From: Streptomyces sp. WMMB 322
GTDB taxonomy: Bacteria > Actinomycetota > Actinomycetes > Streptomycetales > Streptomycetaceae
DNA length: 64,000 nucleotides
Assembly (NCBI RefSeq): GCF_900090145.1
Contig: NZ_FMHI01000025.1
Span: 1 to 64,000 of the forward strand
Direction of reading: 5' to 3'
Part shown: positions 36,276 to 45,399 of the stretch, in pieces
How the letters are laid out: every line of letters begins with the position of its first letter
How positions within the stretch are numbered: position 1 is the stretch's first letter
Program-made: the position numbers and the translations under genes
Notes under the pieces: model-generated
What the model was told of the DNA's origin: nothing
Seen by the model: the letters and a program-made list of their open reading frames with translations, nothing else
Database searches by the model: none

Positions 36276-37851
36276 AGCGGCCCGGCCCCTCCGTGCCCCC
36301 TCGCCGGCGGCTGCTGAGCGCCCGGGCGGCCGCCACCGCCCCGTACAGCGCGAGCGCCGCCGGCGCCACGTGCACGATCCAGTCGCCGGTGCGCAGGTAG
36401 AGCGTCTCACCGGTGGCGAGCGGCACCGTGTAGATCTCGCTGGTGCTGCGGTCGGTGCCGAGCCAGGGGCCGGTGCGCTCACCCCGCGGTGCGTACACCG
36501 CGCTGATGCCGGTGAGCGTGGCGTGCACCATCGGCCGGCCCGTCTCGGCGGCGCGCAGCGCGCCCAGTGAGGCGTGCTGCGCCGGTGCCCAACTGTCCTG
36601 GAAGGTCGAGGTGGAGGACTGCGTGATGATCAACCCGGCCCCGTCGAGAGCCAGTTGACGGCTCATGTCGGGGAAGGCGCTCTCGAAGCACACCAAGGGC
36701 CCGAACCTCACGCCCGATGCCTTCATCATCACCGGCCCGTCGCCGCGCAGCCGGTCCTCCCCGGCGGCGCGGCCCACCGACGTGGCCCAGCCGAGCAGGG
36801 AGCGGGCCGGGACGTACTCGCCGAAGGGCACCAGGCGCGTCTTGTCGTACCGCCTGCCGATCGGCCCGTCCGGGCCGATGAGCACCGAACTCTTGTAGAT
36901 GCCGGGCCGGTCCGAGCGACGGGCGTCCACGTTGACCAGGATCCGTGCGTCCACCCGTGAGGAAAGATCCGCCAGTCGCCGCCGCAGCTCCGGATGGGCC
37001 CCCAGGTCGAAGCTGACGCTGCTCTCACCCCACACGATCAGGTCCGGCTTCCGGCCCGCCAGCCGGCGGGTCAGCTCCTCGCTGCGCTCCAGCCTCGCGC
37101 GCTGGCCCTCGACCACTCCTGGCTGGACGACGGCGACACGAATCCGCCCGTCCGTGCGCGGCACCGGCGCCCACGCCCATGCGGCAGCGAGAGCACCGCC
37201 GCAGACAGCGAGGGCGGCGGCAGCCGCGACCGCCGGGGCCAAGGGCACCGCCGGACGCCCGGAACCGCGTGCGAGCAGGAGCGCGGCCGCAGCCGCCAGG
37301 GCCGTGTTCGCGGCGACAAGCACGAAGCTGACCAGCCACACCCCGCCAACGGACGCCAGCCGGAGGGCGGGAGGGACCTGCCACTGGCTCGCGCCGAGCA
37401 GTCCCCACGGTCCGCCCAGGTACTCCCAGGACCGGACGAGTTCGGCGATGAGCCAGCCCGACGGCACCAGTACGACGGCGGCCGCCACGCTGCCCGGCCC
37501 CGGCCTCCCGCCGAGCAGCCGTCTCACGAGCCATCCCCACGCCGCCCACAACAGGCCCAGCAGCGCCGCCAGTACGAAGAGGAAGACGTGCAGGCTCGGC
37601 AGCAGCCAGTGGTGCACGGCAAGCATGAAACCCGTACCGCCGGCCCAGCCGACCAGCACCGCCTGCCCGCCGGTGGGGGCGCCGCGCAGCAGCAGAAGCC
37701 ACGGCACCAGCGCCACCCATGCGAGCCACCACAGGGACGGTGCCGGGAAGGCGAAGGCCGGCAGCGCACCGGCCACGGCCGCCGCCACCGCACGCAGCCA
37801 GCGGGAGGACCGCCGCCCGGTGGCCCCGTCCCCTGCACGTTCTGCGGCCAT
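36247..37851 (-). CDS. lnt: Apolipoprotein N-acyltransferase
   Basis: This 534-residue polytopic membrane enzyme has N-terminal helices followed by a nitrilase-like domain with the three catalytic residues: Glu in WGESSVSF, Lys in YDKTRLVPFGEYVP and Cys in VCFESAFP. It adds a third acyl chain to the N-terminal cysteine of lipoproteins. Lipoproteins in this window include the DUF4232 protein, the Rieske protein and the peptide-binding protein. ATG 37851 follows ggaggcgaggc. Streptomyces has two Lnt copies; this context matches the Lnt1 locus from memory. It overlaps the convergent monooxygenase gene by 29 bp. Confidence 0.93.
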   Translation of the reverse strand: MAAERAGDGATGRRSSRWLRAVAAAVAGALPAFAFPAPSLWWLAWVALVPWLLLLRGAPTGGQAVLVGWAGGTGFMLAVHHWLLPSLHVFLFVLAALLGLLWAAWGWLVRRLLGGRPGPGSVAAAVVLVPSGWLIAELVRSWEYLGGPWGLLGASQWQVPPALRLASVGGVWLVSFVLVAANTALAAAAALLLARGSGRPAVPLAPAVAAAAALAVCGGALAAAWAWAPVPRTDGRIRVAVVQPGVVEGQRARLERSEELTRRLAGRKPDLIVWGESSVSFDLGAHPELRRRLADLSSRVDARILVNVDARRSDRPGIYKSSVLIGPDGPIGRRYDKTRLVPFGEYVPARSLLGWATSVGRAAGEDRLRGDGPVMMKASGVRFGPLVCFESAFPDMSRQLALDGAGLIITQSSTSTFQDSWAPAQHASLGALRAAETGRPMVHATLTGISAVYAPRGERTGPWLGTDRSTSEIYTVPLATGETLYLRTGDWIVHVAPAALALYGAVAAARALSSRRRGGTEGPGRFNSRPSESR

Positions 37852-38006
37852 GCCTCGCCTCCACCGTCCGGTCGCCGGATCACCGACTGTGCGAGGGCTT
37901 CCCCGGCAGGGGAGGGCGCATGCACCGGAGGGGACCGTACGGACCGCTGTGATCTGGGGCATAGACATCCGCCCACGCTGTGGAGACGCTGGGCCGCTCG
38001 ACAACG

Positions 38007-40421
38007 ATGTCCCGACCGGAGGCCCAGGTGCTGCGAGCGAAACGGATCCGGACCCTGCTGGGTCTGGCGACCGCGACGCTCTGCGCGGGCCTCGTCGGGG
38101 CCTCACCGCCCGCTGCCCCGTGCGGGGGAGGGGAGGTGCGCGCCGGCCCCGTCACGGACCCTGCCGCGTACGTCGACCCCTTCATAGGCACACGCAACGA
38201 AGGCAACACCTTCCCCGGCGCCGCCGTCCCGTTCGGGAAGGTGCAGCTCTCACCCGACACCACCGGCAGCAGCACCGGCTACGACTGGGACGAGGACCGC
38301 ATCCGCGGTTTCTCCTCCGTCCACCTCTCCGGGGTGGGCTGCCGCATCGGCGGTGACCTGCCGGTCATGCCGACCACAGGTGACATCACGAGCACCGACA
38401 ACAACGAGTACGCCTCCGGGTTCCGCCACGCGAAGGAGAGCGCCTCACCCGGCTCGTACAAGGTCGCCCTCGACGACTACGGCGGGACGACGGCGGAACT
38501 CACCGCGGGCAGGCACACCGGGCACCAGCGCTACACCTTTCCCGCCACGGGCAAGGCGAACGTGCTGCTCAACTCCGGCCAGGCGCTGCACAAGGTCACC
38601 GACAGCACAGTGCGCGTCCTCGACGAGAGGACCATCGCCGCCAAGGTCACCGGAAGCGGCTTCTGCCAGGGGACGGAGCCCTACACCGTGTGGACCGTGA
38701 CCCGCTTCGAGCGGCCCTTCGACTCCTACGGCACATGGGACGGCGACGAGGTCACGGACGGCGGCGAATCCTCGTCCGGCGGCGGTCGGCGCGGGGCATA
38801 CGCCCGCTTCGACACCCGGAACGGCGACCGCGACGTGGAGGCGGTGACGTCGCTGTCGTACGTCGACGAGGAGGGCGCCGCACGCAACCTCGCCGCGGAG
38901 GGCGGCCGTTCGTTCGACGAGACCCGCGATGCCGCCCGCCGGGCCTGGCAGGAGCGGCTGGACGACGTCAGGGTGAGCGGCGGCAGCGAGGCGCGCCTGC
39001 GGGTCTTCTACTCCTCGCTCTACCGGGCGCTGCTCCACCCCAACGTCGGCGAGGACGTCGACCGGCGCTACCGGGGCTGGGACCAGAAGATCCACCGCGC
39101 GAAGGGACACACCTACTACCAGAACTGGTCACTGTGGGACACCTACCGCACCCAGGCGCAGCTGCTCGCCCTCGTCGCGCCGCGCGAGTCCCGTGACATG
39201 GCGCTGTCGCTGCTCGACGTGGACGCACAGGGCGGCTGGCTCCCCCGGTGGGGCTATGCCACGCGGGAGACGAACATCATGGCCGGTGACCCGGTCACGC
39301 CGTTCCTCGCCAACGCCTACCAGCAGGGGCTGCTCACGGAGGACGAGGGGGAGCGCGCCTACCGCGCGCTGAAGAAGAACGCCGACGGGGTGCCGCCCGC
39401 GGATTCTCCCTATCTGGGCCGCACAGCCAACAAGGAGTACATCGAGGGCGGTTACATTCCTCACCAGCCCGACAGGAAACGGGAGAAGCCGGGCAGCCCG
39501 GACTTCAGGCACAGCGGCTCAGCCACCCTCGAGTACGCCACGGCCGACGCCGCCCTCGCCGGGATGGCCCGTGATCTCGGTCACGACTCCGACGCCGACC
39601 GCTACGCCGAACGCTCCCGCAACTACCGCAACATCCTCGACCCCGGCACCGGGTTCCCCCGCGCCCGCAAGGCCGACGGCACCTTCGCCGGACCCGCCGA
39701 CCCGTCCAGGAGCGAGGGTTTCCACGAGGGAACGGCCTGGCAGTACATGTGGATGGTCCCGCAGGACGTCCCCGGGCTGATATCCCGCACCGGCGGACGC
39801 GAGGCGACCGAGAAGCGGCTGGACTCCTTCTTCGCGTACGACGAACTCACCGAGGACCCGAGGAGGACGGCGGGCGAGGAGTGGGTCGCCGGCCCCTACG
39901 AGTACTACGACTCGGACAAGTACAACCCCCAGAACGAGCACGACCTCCTCGCGCCGTACACCTACCTCTCGACCGGCTCCCCCTGGAAGACCACCGACGT
40001 CGTCGACGCTGCCCTGTGCCGCTTCACCGACTCCCCGGAAGGGGTCACCGGCAACGACGACCTGGGCACCATGTCGTCCTGGATGGTGCTCTCGGCCATG
40101 GGCATCTACCCGGTGGCTCCCGGCGCGGACACCTGGGCCCTGAACACCCCCGCGTTCGAGCGCGTGGAGCTGACCCTGGACCGCGACCGGTACCCGGAGG
40201 GGCGCTTCACCATCCGCGCCCCGCGGGAGAGGGAGAGCGACCGCTACATACGTTCGGTGTCCGCCGGCGGCTCGCAGATCTCCCGCACATGGATCAGCAC
40301 GGACGACATACGGCGCGGCCGCTCCCTGGACTTCCGTCTCGGCCCCGAGCCGTCCGAGTGGGGCACCGGGAAACAGGACGCGCCGCCGCCGCTCGGGCAG
40401 CCGAATGCTCACAACCGTTGA
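38007..40421 (+). CDS. Secreted GH92 family glycoside hydrolase (alpha-mannosidase type)
   Basis: This 804-residue exported enzyme has a basic N-terminus and hydrophobic core (RIRTLLGLATATLCAGLVGA) that look like a signal peptide. The GH92 fold follows: AAYVDPFIGTRNEGNTFPGA at the start, GFSSVHLSGVGCRIGGD, SLWDTYRTQAQLLALVAPRE, NEHDLLAPYTYLSTGSPWKT (putative general acid) and NDDLGTMSSWMVLSAMGIYP (putative base). GH92 enzymes are calcium-dependent inverting exo-mannosidases, typically alpha-1,2. ATG 38007 is preferred, but GTG 37980 would add nine residues. Its product could feed the neighbouring sugar-acid dehydratase, which is inference. Confidence 0.92.
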   Translation: MSRPEAQVLRAKRIRTLLGLATATLCAGLVGASPPAAPCGGGEVRAGPVTDPAAYVDPFIGTRNEGNTFPGAAVPFGKVQLSPDTTGSSTGYDWDEDRIRGFSSVHLSGVGCRIGGDLPVMPTTGDITSTDNNEYASGFRHAKESASPGSYKVALDDYGGTTAELTAGRHTGHQRYTFPATGKANVLLNSGQALHKVTDSTVRVLDERTIAAKVTGSGFCQGTEPYTVWTVTRFERPFDSYGTWDGDEVTDGGESSSGGGRRGAYARFDTRNGDRDVEAVTSLSYVDEEGAARNLAAEGGRSFDETRDAARRAWQERLDDVRVSGGSEARLRVFYSSLYRALLHPNVGEDVDRRYRGWDQKIHRAKGHTYYQNWSLWDTYRTQAQLLALVAPRESRDMALSLLDVDAQGGWLPRWGYATRETNIMAGDPVTPFLANAYQQGLLTEDEGERAYRALKKNADGVPPADSPYLGRTANKEYIEGGYIPHQPDRKREKPGSPDFRHSGSATLEYATADAALAGMARDLGHDSDADRYAERSRNYRNILDPGTGFPRARKADGTFAGPADPSRSEGFHEGTAWQYMWMVPQDVPGLISRTGGREATEKRLDSFFAYDELTEDPRRTAGEEWVAGPYEYYDSDKYNPQNEHDLLAPYTYLSTGSPWKTTDVVDAALCRFTDSPEGVTGNDDLGTMSSWMVLSAMGIYPVAPGADTWALNTPAFERVELTLDRDRYPEGRFTIRAPRERESDRYIRSVSAGGSQISRTWISTDDIRRGRSLDFRLGPEPSEWGTGKQDAPPPLGQPNAHNR

Positions 40422-40497
40422 CCCGGCAGCGACTCCCGGACCAAGATCGCAGTTGACCCGGGGGCCGTGACGCTACGAGCAGCACCAGGGAGTGAGC

Positions 40498-42243
40498 ATG
40501 AGCAGTGACGAGGGAGCCGGCCGGCGCAGTGCGGCCTGGTTCGCCGCGGAGGGCCGCAACGGCTTCATCCACCGGTCCTGGATGCGCAACCAGGGGTTCG
40601 GCCCGGAGGTCTTCGACGGGCGGCCCGTGATAGGCATCGGCAACAGCTGGTCCGAACTCACCCCCTGCAACGCCCACTTGCGTGACGTCGCGGAAGCGGT
40701 CAAGCGCGGCGTGTGGGAAGCCGGCGGACTGCCGCTGGAGTTCAACACCATGTCGCTCGGCGAACCGCTGATGCGGCCCACCACGATGCTCTACCGCAAT
40801 CTGATGGCGATGGAGGTCGAGGAGACCCTCAGGGCCAACCCCCTCGACGGGGTGGTGCTGCTGTCCGGCTGCGACAAGACGACCCCGGCCATGCTGATGG
40901 GTGCGGCGAGCGTCGACATCCCCTCGATCATGGTGACCGGCGGGCCGATGCTCAACGGCAAGTTCCGCGGCAGGGACATCGGTTCCGGCACGGCGGTGTG
41001 GAAGCTCAGCGAGGAGATGCGCGCCGGCAAGCTCACCGAGGAGGACCTGCGTGAGGCGGAGGGCTGCATGTCGCGCAGCCGGGGCCACTGCATGACGATG
41101 GGCACCGCCTCCACGATGGCCTGCATGGCCGAGAGCCTGGGCATGCAGATGTCCGGCGGCGCGGCCATCCCCGCCGTCGACGCCAGGCGCTACGTCCTTG
41201 CGCAGGCGTCCGGACGGCAGGCCGTGAAGCTCGTCGAGCAGGATCTGCGCCCGTCCCGGGTGCTCACACGTGAGGCGTTCGAGAACGCGATCCGGGTGAA
41301 CGCGGCCCTCGGAGGTTCGACCAACGCGGTGGTCCATCTGCTGGCCCTGGCCGGCCGCGTCGGAGTGCCCCTGGAACTCGGCGAGTTCGACGAGCTCACC
41401 GAGCAAGTCCCGGTGCTGGCCGACATGATGCCCTCCGGCCGCTTCCTGATGGAGGACTTCTACTACGCGGGAGGCCTCCCCGTCGTCATGCGCGAACTCG
41501 GCGCCCTCATCCACCAGGAGCCGGTCACCGTCACGGGAAGGGCCATCGGCGAGGAGATCGCCGGCGCGGAGTGCTACAACCGTGAAGTCATCCGCACCGT
41601 GTCCGAGCCGTTCATGCCCGCGGGGGCGGGAACCGTCGTGCTGTACGGCAGCCTCTGCCCCGACGGGGCGGTGCTGAAGGTCTCCGCGGCCGACCCGGAA
41701 CTGCTCAGCCACCGGGGGAAGGCGCTGGTCTTCGACCGTGTCGAGGACTACACGGCCGCCGCCGACGACCCGGATCTGCCGGTCGACCGGTCCACCGTCA
41801 TCGTCGTGCGCAACGCCGGGCCCAAGGGTTATCCGGGCTTCCCCGAGGTGGGCAACGTCCCCGTGCCGAAGAAGCTGCTCGAAGCAGGCGTGGAGGACGT
41901 CGTACGCATCAGTGACGCGCGCATGAGCGGCACCGGGTACGGCACGTGCGTCCTGCACGTCGCTCCCGAGGCGGCCGTCGGCGGACCGCTCGCCCTCGTG
42001 CGGACGGGGGACACCGTCGAACTCGACGTTCCCGCGCGCAGGCTCGACGTGTGCGTGGACGAGGACGAACTGGCCGCCCGCGCCAAGGAAGTTGCCGCGG
42101 ACCGGGAGGCCGACGACGCCGGCAGGGCGCAGCGCGGCTGGGCGAAGCTGTACACCGACCACGTCATGCAGGCCGACCGCGGCGCCGACCTGGACTTCCT
42201 CACGGGCACCGGCGGCAGCGAGGTGCCGCGCCACTCGCACTGA
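40498..42243 (+). CDS. IlvD/Edd family dehydratase, sugar-acid (arabinonate) dehydratase type
   Basis: This 581-residue iron-sulfur dehydratase begins RRSAAWFAAEGRNGFIHRSW, the signature of the L-arabinonate and pentonate dehydratase branch rather than valine-pathway IlvD. Cluster-ligand cysteines lie in ELTPCNAHL, SGCDKTTPAM and GCMSRSRGHCMTMGTAS, and a metal-binding lysine region is typical of the family. It dehydrates aldonic acids such as arabinonate or xylonate to 2-keto-3-deoxy acids. ATG 40498 follows agggag; a GTG 6 nt upstream is possible. Located after a GH92 mannosidase, it suggests a small sugar-use cassette. No uptake or kinase genes are present. Confidence 0.88.
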   Translation: MSSDEGAGRRSAAWFAAEGRNGFIHRSWMRNQGFGPEVFDGRPVIGIGNSWSELTPCNAHLRDVAEAVKRGVWEAGGLPLEFNTMSLGEPLMRPTTMLYRNLMAMEVEETLRANPLDGVVLLSGCDKTTPAMLMGAASVDIPSIMVTGGPMLNGKFRGRDIGSGTAVWKLSEEMRAGKLTEEDLREAEGCMSRSRGHCMTMGTASTMACMAESLGMQMSGGAAIPAVDARRYVLAQASGRQAVKLVEQDLRPSRVLTREAFENAIRVNAALGGSTNAVVHLLALAGRVGVPLELGEFDELTEQVPVLADMMPSGRFLMEDFYYAGGLPVVMRELGALIHQEPVTVTGRAIGEEIAGAECYNREVIRTVSEPFMPAGAGTVVLYGSLCPDGAVLKVSAADPELLSHRGKALVFDRVEDYTAAADDPDLPVDRSTVIVVRNAGPKGYPGFPEVGNVPVPKKLLEAGVEDVVRISDARMSGTGYGTCVLHVAPEAAVGGPLALVRTGDTVELDVPARRLDVCVDEDELAARAKEVAADREADDAGRAQRGWAKLYTDHVMQADRGADLDFLTGTGGSEVPRHSH

Positions 42244-42258
42244 CGCCGCCGCTGGAGA

Positions 42259-42293
42259 TGCCCCCGGACCCGGGTCCTCTACGTCCGGGGGCA
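42259..42293. terminator. Bidirectional terminator between dehydratase and TPR-like gene
   Basis: An 11-bp stem tgcccccggac (42259-42269) pairs with 42283-42293, with a 13-nt loop. It is placed in the 55-bp convergent gap and should end both transcripts. Confidence 0.75.
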
Positions 42294-42297
42294 GTTG

Positions 42298-43794
42298 TCA
42301 GCCCGCTGCGGCCTGCTCGCCCGGGGCGGCCGTGAGGGAGGCGAGCCGCTCCCGTACGTCGCGCACCGCACCCGGCCTGTGCCCCGGAGCCAGCTCTCTC
42401 AGCTCCGCCAGCTGCACCCCGAGCGGGTAGGCCTGCGCCGGGTCGGTGACCTGGTGCCAGCAGTGGTGGGCACGGTCGACCGCGCCGAACACCTCGGGCG
42501 CGTCCGTGGCCTGCCCTCGCTGCAGCCGTACGGAGGCCGCCTGCAGCCACAAGGTGCAGGCCCGTCCCGCGTCCCCTGCCCGGTGGGCGAGGTCGGCGCG
42601 CACCTCCACCCAGTGCACGGCCTCGCTGGAGTGCGGGCCCGAGGCACGCAGGGCTGCCGTCTCCCACTGCGCCGCCATCGTGGCCGCCTCGCCGTGGCGT
42701 CCCTCGAGCGCCGCCCGGTATATGGCCTCGTGCACGCCGGCCGGCACGTCTGCCGGCACCTTCGTGTCCATGTCCGGCAGGGGTGCCTCCGTCCCGGCGG
42801 GCGCGGGCGCGGGCGCCGCGGCCGGGCGGGCCGGCGCCGCGGGCTGCCCGTCCGCCGGCTTCCCGTCCGCGGGCACCGGGGGCCGGGCCCGAGGTCCGCC
42901 GGCGGCCTGGCCCGCCGGAGGGGCGGCGCGGGGTCCGGGCGGGGGCGACGACGGACGCGGCGGCACCGTGGGCGCCCCGGGCGCGGGGAGGAGGGGCGTG
43001 ACCGTCGCCGGAGCGGGCCCCGGCGGCGCAGCGGAGGGCCCCGGCGCCGCACCGGGCACCGGCGCTGTCCCGGGTCCGGCGACGGGAACGTACCCCGCCC
43101 CGGGGGCGGCCGGAGAGGAAGCGGTTGCGAGCAGCATCCGCTCCGCGTCGCCGAAGCCGAACCCGGCATGATGCAAGGTGAGTTGGTGCAGCTCGTCGAG
43201 GGGCGGCCGCGCCCGGCTCACGCGCAGGACCGCGGCAAGCGCACGGCTGTACTCCGGCGCGGAGGTCAGACGCCTGGCGCGCGGCGCGGTGAGCGATCCG
43301 TACAGCACCAGTCCGTTCGCGAGGTGATGCTGTGCACGCCGCTGCCACATGGTTTCGTCGGCGGCCAGGTCGGCTATGACGGCGGTGAGTCCCGGCGGCC
43401 TGCGCCCCAGCTCCACTGACAGCCAGTGCCAGGGCAGACCCGTGTAGCGCACGGAACGCGGCGTGGAACGCGTCAGTGCCAGATGCGGCAGATGCTCGCG
43501 CGAGTCGAGCATGAGCTGCCCGGCAAGGTAGACCAGCAGCGGCCCGTCGTGCGCGGCGGCCGTACGCAGGTGTGACAGCACGGTGTTGGGGTCGCCGGGG
43601 TCGGCGAGCTGGACGACGCTGCCCGTTTGCGTGCCCAGCAGAACGGACGGGGGAGTCGCGGCCAGCGCGGGAAGGGCCTCGGTCGCGTCGACCGCCGGAT
43701 GTCTGCCCGGTGGGGTGGCCGCCACCAGCAACCCGTAGCCCCGCTCCGCCTGTTCGCCGTGCGCACCGTACTCGTGCCGTACCCCGTACCCCAT
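42298..43794 (-). CDS. Large hypothetical protein with possible pseudo-caspase N-domain and TPR-like C-domain
   Basis: The protein has 498 residues in three parts. The N-terminal domain (1 to about 225) holds LLVYLAGQLMLD (86-97) and LTAVIADLAAD (136-146). In placement these resemble the GHG and D-x-C blocks of caspase/CHAT-like domains, but the His and Cys are replaced. A P/A-rich linker follows (about 228-335). The C-terminal part (about 345-490) has helical repeats like TPRs: AIYRAALEGRHGEAATMAAQ and AHRAGDAGRACTLWLQAASV. It starts MGYGVRHEYGAHGEQAERGY. The caspase comparison is a weak inference. It is downstream of the LCP gene in the same direction. Function unknown. Confidence 0.7.
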   Translation of the reverse strand: MGYGVRHEYGAHGEQAERGYGLLVAATPPGRHPAVDATEALPALAATPPSVLLGTQTGSVVQLADPGDPNTVLSHLRTAAAHDGPLLVYLAGQLMLDSREHLPHLALTRSTPRSVRYTGLPWHWLSVELGRRPPGLTAVIADLAADETMWQRRAQHHLANGLVLYGSLTAPRARRLTSAPEYSRALAAVLRVSRARPPLDELHQLTLHHAGFGFGDAERMLLATASSPAAPGAGYVPVAGPGTAPVPGAAPGPSAAPPGPAPATVTPLLPAPGAPTVPPRPSSPPPGPRAAPPAGQAAGGPRARPPVPADGKPADGQPAAPARPAAAPAPAPAGTEAPLPDMDTKVPADVPAGVHEAIYRAALEGRHGEAATMAAQWETAALRASGPHSSEAVHWVEVRADLAHRAGDAGRACTLWLQAASVRLQRGQATDAPEVFGAVDRAHHCWHQVTDPAQAYPLGVQLAELRELAPGHRPGAVRDVRERLASLTAAPGEQAAAG

Positions 43795-43898
43795 GTCAGC
43801 ACCGTATCTGCTGACTTGCCCGTCTGCTCCCGTCGGGCCTCCGCCGACGAGCGGTCAGGGATCCGTCAACGTACCGCGTGGCAGAGCCGATTGGCGGA

Positions 43899-45353
43899 TC
43901 ACTTGTTGGTGACGGTCACCGGACGGTCGTGCTTCAGCTGGGTGAAGAGCTTCTTCGCCTCCACCTGGTTCCAGCGCAGGGCACTGCCCTTCGACGTCGT
44001 GATGGCGCCGGCCGTGGGCACGTTGATCTGCTTCCCTCCTCCCTTGCTGACGCCCTGGACAGAACGGAACATGCTGGTCAGTGCCCGCATACTCATGTTC
44101 TGGTCGACGACGAGAGTGTCCAGTCCCGCATCGAGCGCCGGATACACGTCCGACGGATTGAGCACGGTGCCCGGCGAAGTCGCCTTGTCCGCCAGGGCGG
44201 AGAGGAACTTCTGCTGGTTCTGCGTACGGCCGAGGTCTCCCTGCGCCTCCTGGTGGCGCTGCCGCACGAAGGCGAGGGCATCCGCACCGTCGAGGTTCTG
44301 GCAGCCCCGCCGCAGGTCGGCACCGGAGTCCTTGTCCTTGATGTCCCGCTCGATGCACATCGGAACGCCGCCGACCGCGTCGACGATGTTGACGAATCCC
44401 GCGAAGCCGATCTCGGCGTAGTGGTCGATGCGCAGCCCCGTGTTGTGCTCGATGGTGGCTATCAGCAGTTCCGGACCGCCCACCGAGTAGGCCGCGTTGA
44501 GCTTGTTCTTCTCCGGCTCGGAACGCTTGCCGGTCGACGGGCGCTTGTACCCGGGCACGGTCACCCATGAGTCGCGGGGGAGACTCATCATGGTCGTGCC
44601 GTTCTCGCCCTTGTGCATGAGGATCATCGAGTCGGTGCGGCGGCCCCCGAAGACACCGGTGCGCAGTTCCTTCCGGTCCGCCGCGGAGAGGCCCTCACGG
44701 CTGTCGGAGCCCACGATGAGGTAGTTGGTCCCCTTGCCGGCCGGAGGACGGTTGGTGAACTTGTCGAGGTTCACGTCGCGTTGGAGCTTCGTCTCGGCCC
44801 AGGCGAACGTGCCGCCGGAACCGACGAGAACCGTCGCGAGCAGTACGACCGCCGCGCGTCTGAGCGGCCGGCGCCGCTCGGGGCTGCGCGGCGCCCTCGG
44901 GGGAGTGGGGCCGAAGCGCGAGTTGTTCTCCCGCGGGGATCCGCCTCCCGGGCCTCCGGTGCCGACGCGGCCTCCGGGCCCGTTCGCTCCGCCCGGCCCC
45001 GAGGGTCTCCCGGCCGGCGGCCGTTGTGCGGGGTGCGGCACCCGGGTGTATCCGGGCGCCGCCGGCCGGCCCGCCGGCTCCGTACGCGATCCGGCCACTT
45101 CGCCCCTGATCGTGGCCCTGGACTCCCAGGAGGGCCGCAGCGGCTGGTCCGAGTCGTGGCGCGACGGGCCCCGCACGTTCACCGGGTCCGAGACCGCCCA
45201 CCCCTGGCCGGTCCCCGCCCAGCCGTGGACGCTCGAGCCGCCGGGTCCGTAGTGCCTCCACTCCCCGGCCAACTCTGCGGTGTGGCCCGGAGAATCTCCT
45301 TCGGACGCTTGTGGCGTCCCACCGTCGGCCCACTGGTCGAGTGGGTCCCTCAT
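43899..45353 (-). CDS. LytR-CpsA-Psr (LCP) family phosphotransferase
   Basis: The protein has 484 residues. A proline/glycine-rich disordered N-terminus (1 to about 160) is followed by a transmembrane helix (RRAAVVLLATVLVGSGGTFA) and the LCP domain with IVGSDSREGLSA, MSLPRDSWVTVPGYK and a final RTQNQQKFLSALADKA. LCP enzymes attach glycopolymers such as teichoic acids to peptidoglycan from undecaprenyl-linked precursors. ATG 45353 follows gaaggagag. It is the third gene of an apparent operon with a GT2 synthase. It could anchor the polymer that synthase makes, which is an inference. Confidence 0.9.
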   Translation of the reverse strand: MRDPLDQWADGGTPQASEGDSPGHTAELAGEWRHYGPGGSSVHGWAGTGQGWAVSDPVNVRGPSRHDSDQPLRPSWESRATIRGEVAGSRTEPAGRPAAPGYTRVPHPAQRPPAGRPSGPGGANGPGGRVGTGGPGGGSPRENNSRFGPTPPRAPRSPERRRPLRRAAVVLLATVLVGSGGTFAWAETKLQRDVNLDKFTNRPPAGKGTNYLIVGSDSREGLSAADRKELRTGVFGGRRTDSMILMHKGENGTTMMSLPRDSWVTVPGYKRPSTGKRSEPEKNKLNAAYSVGGPELLIATIEHNTGLRIDHYAEIGFAGFVNIVDAVGGVPMCIERDIKDKDSGADLRRGCQNLDGADALAFVRQRHQEAQGDLGRTQNQQKFLSALADKATSPGTVLNPSDVYPALDAGLDTLVVDQNMSMRALTSMFRSVQGVSKGGGKQINVPTAGAITTSKGSALRWNQVEAKKLFTQLKHDRPVTVTNK

Positions 45354-45399
45354 GGTCCGACTCTCCTTCGGTCACGTCGATGCGGTCAGATGCGGTCGT

